From Paenalcaligenes sp052103955 (GTDB lineage Bacteria; Pseudomonadota; Gammaproteobacteria; Burkholderiales; Burkholderiaceae_B): a stretch of 64,000 nt of DNA. A program made the position numbers and the translations under genes. The stretch is taken from contig JBQELO010000005.1 of NCBI GenBank assembly GCA_052103955.1, forward strand, positions 1-64,000. Reading direction: 5' to 3'. Shown here piece by piece: positions 18,093 to 27,399 of the stretch. Positions within the stretch are counted from its first letter, which is position 1. Every line of letters starts with the position of its first letter. The notes below the pieces were generated by a model, which worked only from the letters and a program-made list of their open reading frames with translations, did not search any database and was not told the origin of the DNA.

Positions 18093-18686
18093 CTAGCGGC
18101 AATACGATTGCGCTTGCTGCCAATCTTCTGGCGTATTGACGTTCAAGAACTCTGTTTCTACAGACTCGCCAAAATGCACGGCTTTAGCCTGTACGTCTGC
18201 ATACCAACTTTGTACCCTACGCTGCCCTTCGGCCAAATAGATCTCTAAGGATGCTGCTAGGTCGGTGCGTACGATGGCACATAAAGGGTGTGTTTGTGCG
18301 GCACACGCATAATGCACTGGTGTAGTAGGCGATTGCTTAGCCTGCTCTACCAATGTTTGCATGACCTCAGCGGAAACAAAAGGGCTATCCACCGGCAACG
18401 TTAACAGGTAGTCCGCCTGACTACGACGCATCACCGCCAACATGCCGGCTAACGGCCCTTGGCCTGCGTAGACGGCACCGTCGCCCACTACCTCACCCCA
18501 CGTCGCATAGTCGGCTTGGTGGCTATTGGCACTAATAAATAGTTGTTGGCAGTACGGCGTCAAACGTTTTGCAGCATGCTCCGCAAAAGACAAGCCTTCT
18601 ACGTTGAGCAACCCTTTATCAACCGCACCCAACGCTTGCATGCGGCGTGATTGCCCACCTGCCAGAATTAGCCCATCTATACGCAT
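18093..18686 (-). CDS. mobA: Molybdenum cofactor guanylyltransferase (MobA)
   Basis: A 197-residue nucleotidyltransferase that attaches GMP to the cofactor to give the MGD form used by formate dehydrogenases. DGLILAGGQSRRMQ is the GTP-binding LAGGxSxRM motif, then a Lys (DKGLL), GPLAGM, and LPVDSPFVS (for DTP/DSP). The start at ATG 18686 follows AGGTGGG; a GTG at 18695 is less likely. It starts just after the moaA stop, so it is in an operon with moaA. Its presence agrees with the bis-MGD FdsA encoded nearby. Confidence 0.95.
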   Translation of the reverse strand: MRIDGLILAGGQSRRMQALGAVDKGLLNVEGLSFAEHAAKRLTPYCQQLFISANSHQADYATWGEVVGDGAVYAGQGPLAGMLAVMRRSQADYLLTLPVDSPFVSAEVMQTLVEQAKQSPTTPVHYACAAQTHPLCAIVRTDLAASLEIYLAEGQRRVQSWYADVQAKAVHFGESVETEFLNVNTPEDWQQAQSYCR

Positions 18687-18687
18687 G

Positions 18688-19803
18688 TCACCCACCTATG
18701 TAGCTCATTTCTACTTTATCAGTACTACGCTCTACTGCACCGCGTATTTCAGAATAACGGTCTTGTCTAGCACGCCATGTACCGGCCAATAAACCCGCTA
18801 GCACATCATCGGTCGCACCGTCGCGTAAAGGCGCACGAATATCCACGCCCTTAGAAGCAAACAAACACAGGAAGAAACGCCCTTCTGGAGACAAACGTAT
18901 GCGTGAACAGTCACCACAAAAAGGTTGTGACACACTGGTAATCATGCCTACCTCGCCTGCGCCATCCAGATACCTATAGCGCCCAGCAACTTCGCCTTTG
19001 TAATTGGCTTGCACTGGCTCTAGTGGGTAATGCTGATGTATACGCGAAACAATCTCGGCACCGGTGAGCACTTCTTTCAGGTTCCAGCCATTGCTGTTAC
19101 CCACATCCATGTATTCGATAAATCGTAAAATATGGGGGGTATGACGGAAGTACTCAGCCATGGGCACTATCTGATCATCGTTTAAGCCCTTACGCACCAC
19201 CATATTCACTTTAACGGGAAACAAGCCTTCGGCACTGGCGGTTTCTATGCCATCCAATACTTGCTTTACCGACACCTTACTGTCGCTAAGGTGCGCGAAA
19301 CGAGCATCTTCCAATGCATCTAAACTCACTGTCACACGCTGTAAGCCCGCTTGCTTTAAGGCACGGGCTTTAGCCGCCAGCAACGTACCATTGGTAGTCA
19401 TGGCCAACTCTACAGGCTGCCCGTCTACTGTACGTAACTGTGCCAACATGTGCACGAGATCTTCTATGTGCCGACGCAATAACGGCTCACCACCTGTTAA
19501 GCGTATTTTGCGCACACCCATTTTCACGGCCAAGCCGGCCACACGAGTGATTTCCTCGAAACTCAACAACTGCTTTTGAGCCAAGAACTCGTGTTCAGGC
19601 CCAAAGATTTCCCGTGGCATACAGTAGGTGCAACGGAAATTACACTTGTCCGTGACCGAAATACGCAAATCATGCAACGGCCTTTGTAATTGATCCTGCA
19701 CCCCGCTTTGCGCAAGGGGGATCACACGTGGTGCCGCCTTGTTGAGTGGTTTGCTTGTCATGCTTGTTGTGTGCTGTGTAGTTTCTAGTAGGCTTTTATG
19801 CAT
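18688..19803 (-). CDS. moaA: GTP 3',8-cyclase (MoaA)
   Basis: A 371-residue radical SAM enzyme that starts molybdenum cofactor synthesis from GTP. The N-terminal cluster motif DKCNFRCTYCMP gives Cys54, Cys58 and Cys61. RKIRLTGGEPLLRRHIE is the GGEP motif. The C-terminal CGDCSRIRLSPEGRFFLCLF holds the second cluster's cysteines. The family's GG terminus is kept (YIGG). About 35 extra N-terminal residues precede the core. GGAGG lies five bases before the ATG. It is cotranscribed with mobA. Confidence 0.97.
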   Translation of the reverse strand: MHKSLLETTQHTTSMTSKPLNKAAPRVIPLAQSGVQDQLQRPLHDLRISVTDKCNFRCTYCMPREIFGPEHEFLAQKQLLSFEEITRVAGLAVKMGVRKIRLTGGEPLLRRHIEDLVHMLAQLRTVDGQPVELAMTTNGTLLAAKARALKQAGLQRVTVSLDALEDARFAHLSDSKVSVKQVLDGIETASAEGLFPVKVNMVVRKGLNDDQIVPMAEYFRHTPHILRFIEYMDVGNSNGWNLKEVLTGAEIVSRIHQHYPLEPVQANYKGEVAGRYRYLDGAGEVGMITSVSQPFCGDCSRIRLSPEGRFFLCLFASKGVDIRAPLRDGATDDVLAGLLAGTWRARQDRYSEIRGAVERSTDKVEMSYIGG

Positions 19804-19820
19804 TGCCCCTCCGCAGTACC

Positions 19821-19876
19821 GGAACGGAGAAATTACTTTATGGTTCCATTATCAGCCATCACACCGATATCGAACC
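19821..19876 (-). promoter_or_regulatory. moaA 5' leader with two mutually exclusive hairpins
   Basis: On the minus strand, GGTTC (19872-19876) can pair with GAACC (19842-19846). Alternatively GGAAC in that same segment can pair with GTTCC (19821-19825) next to the moaA ribosome site. This may be an attenuator. It does not visibly match the known Moco RNA motif, and the pairing is inferred from short complementarity only. Confidence 0.25.
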
Positions 19877-19915
19877 GCTTTTGCCGCGAAAGTGTTGCGC
19901 ATACCGTTCGCTAGG

Positions 19916-21019
19916 CTACGATATAGCGGGCAACTTTTCCGTACCAAAGGCTTCGTCTAACGACATTACCGTGCCTATGCCTTCGGCCTGATAACCTATA
20001 AGCTGGCTCATGTATCCACGGTAATCATCACCGCGAATTAACGCCAAAAACCGCTTAATAAGTTCGGACTCTAGAACATCCTTATGCACAGCAAAAAAGT
20101 AACGCTCACGGGCAATAGGGATAAAGTCCAACCCACACCTACAGGCGGCGGTTTCCACACCAAAGCCCACATCAGCCATATCGCTTGCCACATGCGCTGC
20201 CACGGCCATATGCGTAAGCTCGGTACTGTCAAAGCCTTGAATATTGTTTGAATCTAAATTCAGGTCTTGAATAATCAGCCCTAACAGATGACGGGTGCTA
20301 GACCCTATCTGGCGGTTCACAAAACGCACATCGGGGCGCAGCAGATCTTCTACACCACGCACCCCTTTAGGGTTGCCATGCTGAACAAACAGGCCGGTAT
20401 TACGATCACTTAAAAAGATCAGTTGGTGTTGGTCTGGTCGTAGCCACGCACTGTAATGGTGCAAGGCTTGAGACTGGTACTTGCCTAAGGGCACTTGGAA
20501 GCCCGCTATATCGCACTCACGGCGTAGCAAAGAGTTCAATGCTTCTATCGCCGTGCGGTAGCGTAGCTCTAGAGGCAAGTACGACAAGTCATTGGCTAAG
20601 CGCATCAGCCCTTCTACCGCAAAACCATGGCTGGCATGTAAGCGCAAACGCGGTGGTTCAGTGGCATATAAACGGGCAAGCTCTTCTTGCAACTCGGACG
20701 CCATACTTTCTAGCATAGGCATTAATCGAGCATGCACACGGCGGTTTGCCCACAACAATCGCTTGGCAAACTGTGTCAGGGTTGTCCCTTGCCTGCGAGA
20801 AGTTTCAATGAGGGTTGCTTGGAACTGTTGCTCGGCCTGACGCAACACGCCCCATGCATGTCTATACGATAGTGAACAGGCCTTGGCCGCCCCGGTAATA
20901 TTTCCGGTGCTTTCGATAGCGCCCAATAAATTCAACACATCACCTAGTTTATAGGTGACGCCATCGTGATTTTCCAATACCCATTCGGCCGCAATTTGGG
21001 CCTTAAATTGGTTGCTCAT
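19916..21019 (-). CDS. fdsR: ModE-like HTH plus PBP-like domain regulator, FdsR-like
   Basis: A 367-residue regulator. The N-terminal winged HTH is ModE/LysR-like: LLGAIESTGNITGAAKACSL followed by SYRHAWGVL. The C-terminal part (residues about 120-340) is a periplasmic-binding-protein-like effector domain (PBP-like group found in molybdate/tungstate-type regulators). It has no MOP domain, so it is not ModE itself. It is divergent from fdsG, the position held by FdsR in Cupriavidus. Formate- or molybdate-dependent control of fds is the likely role. The specific name is an inference from position and architecture. Confidence 0.78.
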   Translation of the reverse strand: MSNQFKAQIAAEWVLENHDGVTYKLGDVLNLLGAIESTGNITGAAKACSLSYRHAWGVLRQAEQQFQATLIETSRRQGTTLTQFAKRLLWANRRVHARLMPMLESMASELQEELARLYATEPPRLRLHASHGFAVEGLMRLANDLSYLPLELRYRTAIEALNSLLRRECDIAGFQVPLGKYQSQALHHYSAWLRPDQHQLIFLSDRNTGLFVQHGNPKGVRGVEDLLRPDVRFVNRQIGSSTRHLLGLIIQDLNLDSNNIQGFDSTELTHMAVAAHVASDMADVGFGVETAACRCGLDFIPIARERYFFAVHKDVLESELIKRFLALIRGDDYRGYMSQLIGYQAEGIGTVMSLDEAFGTEKLPAIS

Positions 21020-21062
21020 CTACTGTCCTTTTGATGAGTAGTAACCCTTAATTATGTAATTT

Positions 21063-21092
21063 TTTGCATATTACGCTTGTTTAATATGCAAA
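21063..21092. promoter_or_regulatory. Perfect 11-bp inverted repeat in the fdsR/fdsG control region
   Basis: TTTGCATATTA (21063-21073) and its exact complement TAATATGCAAA (21082-21092) flank an eight-base spacer. A third partial half-site, TATGCAAA, lies at 21153-21160. It is the only long dyad in the AT-rich divergent promoter and a strong candidate operator for the adjacent regulator. Confidence 0.65.
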
Positions 21093-21217
21093 TGTTTTCC
21101 TATTGATATATTTGTGTTTGCTTTGTAGATTAAGGAAAAACATTATTTATATTATGCAAATAAATTCATATAAGCAACCTCAGAATACCCAAATTCTGAC
21201 GTTTTAGGATGTACGCC

Positions 21218-21724
21218 ATGCATATCCCCTCCCATGTCAGTCAGTTTGATCCTGCTGACGGCCAGTATCAGGCAATTGTGGATGCAGCCATCGCTGCCCA
21301 CGCCCATAAAAAGGGTAATCTGCTGCCCATCCTTCACCATGTACAGGATGAGATCGGCTACCTACCAGACAACGTCGTGGTGCTTGTTGCCCGCGCGCTG
21401 AACTTGTCACGCGCAGAAGTACACGGCGTGATTACTTTCTACAGCCATTTCCGCCAGAAACCTGCCGGTAAACACGTGTTGGAAGTCTGTATGGCCGAGG
21501 CCTGTCAGGCCATGCGTAGCGAAGCCTTGGCTGAGCACGCACGTCAAATACTTTCCTGTGATTTCCATCAGACTTCGCCCAATGGTGAAGTCACGCTTGA
21601 GCCTGTCTATTGCTTGGGCCTCTGTGCGCAATCTCCAGCAGTAATGCTGGATGGAAAACCGCACGCGCGTATGAGCCCAGATCGTCTGGATGCGCTGCTT
21701 GCTAAGGAAGGAGTACAGAAATGA
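21218..21724 (+). CDS. fdsG: NAD-dependent formate dehydrogenase, gamma subunit
   Basis: A 168-residue NuoE-like thioredoxin-fold subunit that carries a [2Fe-2S] cluster. The cluster cysteines are in VCMAEACQAM and CLGLCAQSPAVMLDG. LLPILHHVQDEIGYLP is the family N-terminal segment. The start at 21218 is set by AGGA eight bases upstream; ATG 21209 is an alternative. It passes electrons between FdsA and FdsB in the soluble FdsGBA complex. It opens the operon and overlaps fdsB by 4 bp. Confidence 0.95.
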   Translation: MHIPSHVSQFDPADGQYQAIVDAAIAAHAHKKGNLLPILHHVQDEIGYLPDNVVVLVARALNLSRAEVHGVITFYSHFRQKPAGKHVLEVCMAEACQAMRSEALAEHARQILSCDFHQTSPNGEVTLEPVYCLGLCAQSPAVMLDGKPHARMSPDRLDALLAKEGVQK

Positions 21725-23301
21725 GTACAGCACCATTACGACTTTATGTACCCGCCGACACAGCCGCCATCGCCATGGGTGCTGATGAGGTAGTTGCAGC
21801 CATTCAGCAACAGGCTGCTGAAAAAAACATAGAAATTGATCTGGTGCGCAACGGCTCGCGTGGCATGTTGTGGCTAGAACCCTTAGTAGAAATCAGCACA
21901 CCGGAAGGCCGTGTCGCCTTCGGTCCTGTAACCCCTGACGATGTGGCTAGCCTGTTCGACTCCAATGGTGCAGCAAACACTACTCACCCCCTTTGTCACG
22001 GGCTGACCGAAGAGATCCCTTACCTGAAAAACCAGGAACGCCTGACTTTTGCTCGCGTTGGGCTGATTGACCCACTGAACCTAGACGAATACCAAGCACA
22101 TGGCGGTTTTGAAGGTCTGAAACGTGCCCTACAAATGGCCCCTGCCGAGATTGTCAAAATGGTGACAGACTCTGGCCTGCGTGGTCGTGGTGGTGCAGCC
22201 TTCCCTACCGGTATTAAGTGGAATACGGTACTTAACGCCAAATCTGACCAAAAATACATTGTCTGTAATGCCGACGAAGGTGACTCGGGTACATTTTCTG
22301 ACCGTCTATTGATGGAAGGCGACCCCTGTACACTGATCGAAGGTATGACCATTGCCGGTTTGGCTGTAGAAGCCACCTCCGGTTATATCTACGTGCGCTC
22401 TGAATACCCATTAGCTATTCAAGCACTGGATCACGCCATCAAACGCGCCTATGAAGCAGGCTGGCTGGGTAACAACATTGCAGGTAGCGGCAAAACCTTT
22501 GACCTAGAAGTGCGCAAAGGCGCTGGCGCTTATATTTGCGGTGAAGAAACCTCGTTGCTAGAAAGCTTAGAAGGTAAACGTGGGGTGATTCGTTTCAAAC
22601 CACCTCTGCCTGCACTACAAGGTTTCCTAGGTAAACCTACCGTGGTGAACAACGTCATTTCGTTGGCCTCTGTGCCCACTATTTTGGCTAAAGGCGGCGA
22701 ATACTACCGTGACTACGGCATGGGTAGATCACGCGGTACCTTGGCCTTCCAATTGACCGGTAACCTCAAACAAGGCGGTCTGGTAGAAAAAGCCTTTGGT
22801 ATTACGCTGCGCGAACTACTGTATGACTACGGTGGTGGTTCTGCCAGCGGCCTGCCATTGCGTGCTGCTCAAGTAGGCGGTCCATTGGGTGCTTACCTGC
22901 CTGAAAAACACTGGGACGTACCTATGGATTACGAAGCCTATGCGGCCGTATCTGCCATGGTAGGTCACGGTGGTATTGTGGCCTTCGACGAAACCGTCGA
23001 TATGGGCCACATGGCTGAATACGCCATGAAGTTCTGTGCCATCGAGTCCTGTGGTAAGTGCACCCCCTGTAGGGTAGGTTCCACACGCGGCGTAGAAGTG
23101 ATTCAGAAAATCCGCCGCAATGAGAAACGTGAAGACAACGTAGAGCTGCTGCGCGACCTTTGCGACACCATGCTTGCTGGTTCTTTGTGCGCTCTAGGCG
23201 GCATGGCCCCTGTGCCTGTGCTATCTGCGCTTGAGCACTTCCCCACCGACTTTGGTCTGGAATCAAAGGCCTCTGCCGACGCAAGTCAGCAACCCGCCTA
23301 A
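21721..23301 (+). CDS. fdsB: NAD-dependent formate dehydrogenase, beta subunit
   Basis: A 526-residue NuoF-like subunit that binds FMN and NAD. An N-terminal thioredoxin-like extension (residues about 1-120) is followed by the core. GLRGRGGAAFPTGIKW is the NADH-binding glycine loop and CNADEGDSGTFSDR the FMN site. The [4Fe-4S] motif is ESCGKCTPCRVGS with a further Cys in GSLCALGG. It reduces NAD+ with electrons from formate. It overlaps fdsG by 4 bp and ends 10 bp before fdsA. Confidence 0.96.
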   Translation: MSTAPLRLYVPADTAAIAMGADEVVAAIQQQAAEKNIEIDLVRNGSRGMLWLEPLVEISTPEGRVAFGPVTPDDVASLFDSNGAANTTHPLCHGLTEEIPYLKNQERLTFARVGLIDPLNLDEYQAHGGFEGLKRALQMAPAEIVKMVTDSGLRGRGGAAFPTGIKWNTVLNAKSDQKYIVCNADEGDSGTFSDRLLMEGDPCTLIEGMTIAGLAVEATSGYIYVRSEYPLAIQALDHAIKRAYEAGWLGNNIAGSGKTFDLEVRKGAGAYICGEETSLLESLEGKRGVIRFKPPLPALQGFLGKPTVVNNVISLASVPTILAKGGEYYRDYGMGRSRGTLAFQLTGNLKQGGLVEKAFGITLRELLYDYGGGSASGLPLRAAQVGGPLGAYLPEKHWDVPMDYEAYAAVSAMVGHGGIVAFDETVDMGHMAEYAMKFCAIESCGKCTPCRVGSTRGVEVIQKIRRNEKREDNVELLRDLCDTMLAGSLCALGGMAPVPVLSALEHFPTDFGLESKASADASQQPA

Positions 23302-23311
23302 GGAGCCCACT

Positions 23312-26245
23312 ATGCTAGAAACAGTTGCCGTACGCGAACGCGATCTAGGGACTCCGGCATCCCTAAGCACCACCATGATAGAACTGACCATTGATGGTCA
23401 AACCGTGGTGGTTCCTGAAGGCACTTCAGTGATGCGTGCTGCTGCCCTAGGCGGCATCAACATCCCCAAACTGTGCGCGTCCGACATGCTAGAGCCTTTT
23501 GGCTCCTGCCGCGTCTGTTTGGTTGAGATTGAAGGCCGCCGTGGTACGCCTGCATCGTGTACTACGCCTGCCGAAGCCGGTATGGTGGTGACGACTGAGA
23601 ACGAACGCTTGAACAAACTGCGTAAAAACGTGGTTGAGTTGTACGTATCAGACCACCCGCTGGATTGTTTGATGTGCCCTGCTAACGGTAATTGCGAACT
23701 GCAAGACACCGTGGGTGTGGTGGGCCTGCGTAATGTGCGTTACGGCTTTGAAGGCGCTACACACGTACACGAAAGCAAAGACACCTCTAACCCCTACTTC
23801 ACCTACGATTCCTCGCACTGTATTGTGTGCAGCCGTTGTGTGCGTGCCTGTGAACAAGTTCAAGGTACGTTTGCACTAACGGTTGAAGGCCGTGGGTTTG
23901 AGTCTCGTATTGCTGCCGGTCAAAGCGACAACTTCATCGACAGTGACTGTGTGTCCTGTGGTGCTTGTGTACAAGCTTGCCCTACGTCTGCACTGATGGA
24001 AAACTCGGTGATCGATCTGGGCCAACCTGAACACGCTGTGATCACTACCTGTGCTTACTGTGGTGTGGGTTGTGGCTTCAAAGCCGAAATGAAAGGCGAA
24101 GAAGTCATCCGCATGGTGCCGTGGAAAGACGGTAAAGCCAACCGTGGTCACTCTTGTGTGAAAGGCCGTTTCGCCTTTGGCTATGCCACCCACGCTGACC
24201 GTATTTTGAAACCCATGATCCGCAAAAGCATTCAAGATGCGTGGACCGAAGTGTCATGGGAAGAAGCGCTCACCTACGCCGCATCAGAAATTCGCCGTAT
24301 TCAAGATAAATACGGCCGTGATTCCGTAGGTGGCATTACCTCCTCACGTTGTACCAACGAAGAAACCTACTTGGTTCAGAAATTGGTACGTGCCGCTTTT
24401 GGCACCAACAACGTGGATACCTGCGCTCGTGTGTGTCACTCACCTACTGGCTATGGTCTGAAACAAACCCTAGGTGAATCGGCAGGTACACAAACCTTTG
24501 ACTCTGTCATGCATACAGACGTGGTCATTGTGATTGGTGCTAACCCAAGCGATGCTCACCCTGTGTTTGCATCACGTCTGAAACGCCGTATACGTGAAGG
24601 CGCACGTCTGATCGTCATCGACCCTCGTGCGACTGAGTTGGTAAGCTCCCCGCACATCAAAGCAGACTTCCACTTGCCACTGCGTCCAGGCACCAACACA
24701 GCTATGCTGACTGCCTTGGCACACGTGATTGCAACCGAAGGCCTGATCGCTGAAGAGTTTGTACGCGAACGCTGTGAAGACCAATCCTTTAACGATTGGC
24801 GTGAATTCGTTAGCCGCCCCGAGAACTCCCCAGAAGCAACCGAAGAAACCACGGGCGTTGCGGCACATCTGGTACGTGGCGCAGCACGCTTGTACGCCAC
24901 AGGTGGCAACGGCTCCATTTACTACGGTCTGGGTGTAACTGAACACAGCCAAGGCTCTACAACCGTAATGGCGATTGCCAACTTGGCAATGGCAACTGCC
25001 AACATTGGCCGCGAAGGTGTGGGCGTAAACCCGCTACGTGGTCAGAACAACGTACAAGGTTCGTGTGATATGGGTTCCTTCCCACACGAGCTGCCTGGCT
25101 ACCGTCACATTTCGAATAACGAAGCTCGTCGTGAGTTTGAAAACGAATGGGGCGTGACACTGCAACCTGAGCCTGGCCTGCGTATTCCCAACATGTTTGA
25201 TGCAGCCCTAAGTGGCTCATTCAAAGGGTTGTACTGCCAAGGTGAAGACATTGTTCAGTCTGACCCTGATACCCAGCACGTTGCTGCGGCATTGGCCTCG
25301 ATGGAGTGCATCATCGTTCAAGACTTGTTCCTGAACGAAACCGCTAAATACGCCCACGTGTTCTTGCCGGGTTCTTCCTTCATGGAAAAAGACGGTACCT
25401 TCACTAACGCCGAACGTCGTATTTCTCGTGTACGTAAAGTAATGGAACCCAAAAACGGTATGGCCGATTGGGAAGTCACCTGCGCATTGTCCAATGCCTT
25501 GGGTTACCCCATGCTGTACAACCACCCACGCGAAATCATGGACGAAATTGCACGCCTGACACCTACCTTCACCGGTGTGTCTTACCAGCGCATAGACGAG
25601 CTGGGCGGCAGCGTACAGTGGCCATGTAACGAAGAAGCGCCAGAAGGTACCCCAACCATGCACATAGACGAGTTTGTGCGCGGTAAAGGTAAGTTCATCA
25701 TTACGCAGTACGTCCCCACAGACGAACGCAGCACCCGCAAGTTCCCCTTACTGCTGACTACAGGCCGCATCTTGTCGCAATACAACGTGGGTGCACAAAC
25801 CCGCCGTACGGCAAACGTGGCATGGCACAAAGAGGATATCTTAGAGCTGCACCCACACGATGCTGAAGACCGTGGCGTTCGCACAGGTGACTACGTTGCA
25901 GTGAAAAGCCGTGCAGGTGAAACTGTACTGCGTGCCACCGTTACCTCGCGTATGCAACCTGGCGTGGTCTACACCACCTTCCACTTCCCGGAATCGGGTG
26001 CCAACGTGGTGACTACCGACAGTTCTGACTGGGCCACTAACTGCCCAGAGTACAAGGTCACAGCGGTACAAATCAGTAAGGTAACGTCTGGCCAAGTCTC
26101 TGACTGGCAGTCACGCTGGTCACGCTTTAACGAAATTCAGCAACAGTTGTTGGACGAAGCTAGAGCACCAGAGGCAGAAGAAAGTGTTGCTGCGGCAACG
26201 CCGGTTAGCCAAGACAAAAAACCTGCACTGAGTACCCAGAGCTAA
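23312..26245 (+). CDS. fdsA: NAD-dependent formate dehydrogenase, alpha (catalytic) subunit
   Basis: A 977-residue molybdoenzyme that oxidises formate to CO2. The N-terminal NuoG-like part carries a [2Fe-2S] cluster (PFGSCRVCLVEIEGRRGTPA) and several [4Fe-4S] clusters (HCIVCSRCVRACEQVQG; CVSCGACVQACPTSA; AYCGVGCGF). The bis-MGD domain follows, with the Mo ligand about Cys375 in CARVCHSPTGYGL, next to the catalytic His. It uses Cys, not selenocysteine. The start at 23312 follows AAGGAG; an upstream in-frame start lies within fdsB. It pairs with FdsB and FdsG and needs FdhD and FdsD. Confidence 0.97.
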   Translation: MLETVAVRERDLGTPASLSTTMIELTIDGQTVVVPEGTSVMRAAALGGINIPKLCASDMLEPFGSCRVCLVEIEGRRGTPASCTTPAEAGMVVTTENERLNKLRKNVVELYVSDHPLDCLMCPANGNCELQDTVGVVGLRNVRYGFEGATHVHESKDTSNPYFTYDSSHCIVCSRCVRACEQVQGTFALTVEGRGFESRIAAGQSDNFIDSDCVSCGACVQACPTSALMENSVIDLGQPEHAVITTCAYCGVGCGFKAEMKGEEVIRMVPWKDGKANRGHSCVKGRFAFGYATHADRILKPMIRKSIQDAWTEVSWEEALTYAASEIRRIQDKYGRDSVGGITSSRCTNEETYLVQKLVRAAFGTNNVDTCARVCHSPTGYGLKQTLGESAGTQTFDSVMHTDVVIVIGANPSDAHPVFASRLKRRIREGARLIVIDPRATELVSSPHIKADFHLPLRPGTNTAMLTALAHVIATEGLIAEEFVRERCEDQSFNDWREFVSRPENSPEATEETTGVAAHLVRGAARLYATGGNGSIYYGLGVTEHSQGSTTVMAIANLAMATANIGREGVGVNPLRGQNNVQGSCDMGSFPHELPGYRHISNNEARREFENEWGVTLQPEPGLRIPNMFDAALSGSFKGLYCQGEDIVQSDPDTQHVAAALASMECIIVQDLFLNETAKYAHVFLPGSSFMEKDGTFTNAERRISRVRKVMEPKNGMADWEVTCALSNALGYPMLYNHPREIMDEIARLTPTFTGVSYQRIDELGGSVQWPCNEEAPEGTPTMHIDEFVRGKGKFIITQYVPTDERSTRKFPLLLTTGRILSQYNVGAQTRRTANVAWHKEDILELHPHDAEDRGVRTGDYVAVKSRAGETVLRATVTSRMQPGVVYTTFHFPESGANVVTTDSSDWATNCPEYKVTAVQISKVTSGQVSDWQSRWSRFNEIQQQLLDEARAPEAEESVAAATPVSQDKKPALSTQS

Positions 26246-26259
26246 TCGCGGGAGGCGTC

Positions 26260-27108
26260 ATGCTTACGGATGAATGCATCTCGCTGCCTCAGACCGAAGA
26301 GGGTCTGGCAAAGTTTCAAATCGTGCGGTGCGAGACACCCAGTCTTGCGCTGCACGAGATGCCAGACCTCATCGCCCAAGAGGTGCCTATAGCGCTACAG
26401 TTCAATGGCATTAGCCATGCTGTACTGCTGGGCACCCCTTTGGATCTGGAAGACTTAGCCGTAGGCTTTTCCTATACCGAAGGCATCGTACGAGCTAACA
26501 GCGACATTTACGATGTACAAGTACAGCACAGCCCAGACGGTATCGTGATTGACCTCGATATCGCCAGTGCCTGTTTACAGCAGTTAAAACTGCGTAGACG
26601 ACAGCTGGCTGGTCGTACAGGCTGCGGCTTGTGCGGATTGGAAAGCCTACAAGACGTGAAACGCGCGTTGCCTGCACTGCCTGAACCCTTCTATAACGTG
26701 GCACCTGCCGCGGTGGCTCAGGCTCTGCATCAGCTACGCCAACAGCAAGTGCTGCACCAAAAAACCGGTGCAACACATGCAGCAGCACTGGCTAATCAAG
26801 CAGGAGAGATTCAAGTTATTCGTGAGGACGTAGGCAGGCACAATGCGCTGGACAAGCTTATTGGTCACCTGCTGCGTCATGACGCGTTGGCAATGGCAGC
26901 ACAAAGTCTGGCGCTAGTATCCAGCCGTGCCAGCTTTGAGATGGTGCAAAAAACAGCAGCAGCCGGTATTCCTACTTTGATTGCTGTCTCGGCGCCTACC
27001 ACCCTTGCCACACAGCTCGCCGAGGAACTCAACCTATTGCTCATAGGTTTTGGACGTGAACAGCATTTCAATGTTTACAGTCACCCACAACGTTTAACTT
27101 CTTTTTAA
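26260..27108 (+). CDS. fdhD: FdhD/FdsC sulfurtransferase for formate dehydrogenase maturation
   Basis: A 282-residue chaperone that binds bis-MGD and transfers sulfur to the molybdenum site of formate dehydrogenase; it is called FdsC in fds operons. The redox loop RTGCGLCGLES has the two cysteines of the family CxxC. VREDVGRHNALDKLIG and SSRASFEMVQKTAAAGIP are conserved FdhD signatures. A clear GGGAGG precedes the ATG. It lies between fdsA and fdsD. Confidence 0.96.
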   Translation: MLTDECISLPQTEEGLAKFQIVRCETPSLALHEMPDLIAQEVPIALQFNGISHAVLLGTPLDLEDLAVGFSYTEGIVRANSDIYDVQVQHSPDGIVIDLDIASACLQQLKLRRRQLAGRTGCGLCGLESLQDVKRALPALPEPFYNVAPAAVAQALHQLRQQQVLHQKTGATHAAALANQAGEIQVIREDVGRHNALDKLIGHLLRHDALAMAAQSLALVSSRASFEMVQKTAAAGIPTLIAVSAPTTLATQLAEELNLLLIGFGREQHFNVYSHPQRLTSF

Positions 27109-27124
27109 TTTTGGGCGATAGAGT

Positions 27125-27382
27125 ATGAAAAGTAAAAGCCTGATACCGATGATCAATCGCATAGGAACTTTTTTTGAGTCTCAACCTAACCGTGAAGAGT
27201 CTCTAGAAGGTATTGCCAATCACATCCGCTTGTTTTGGGATCCACGCATGCGGCAGTCTTTGTACAACTACGTAGATCAACACCCTGATGGCAAAAGTGA
27301 CGAGGGCGAACTTTCTGCCATTGTTATGGAGTCAATTACCCGCTACAGGACCAAACTGGATCCTACCGCAGTGACCGCCTGA
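27125..27382 (+). CDS. fdsD: Formate dehydrogenase, delta subunit
   Basis: An 85-residue protein of the FdsD family, found at the end of fds operons. ANHIRLFWDPRMRQSLYNYV is the conserved core. Work on Rhodobacter and Cupriavidus enzymes links FdsD to assembly or stability of the complex rather than to catalysis. It follows fdhD by 16 bp and precedes a hairpin. Confidence 0.94.
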   Translation: MKSKSLIPMINRIGTFFESQPNREESLEGIANHIRLFWDPRMRQSLYNYVDQHPDGKSDEGELSAIVMESITRYRTKLDPTAVTA

Positions 27383-27399
27383 GCTGTTTGTATTACCTA

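Noticed and set aside
21218..26245. NADH dehydrogenase nuoE-nuoF-nuoG
   Set aside because: The large subunit carries the CARVCHS molybdenum-ligand motif, fdhD and fdsD follow, and no other nuo genes are present. This is formate dehydrogenase.
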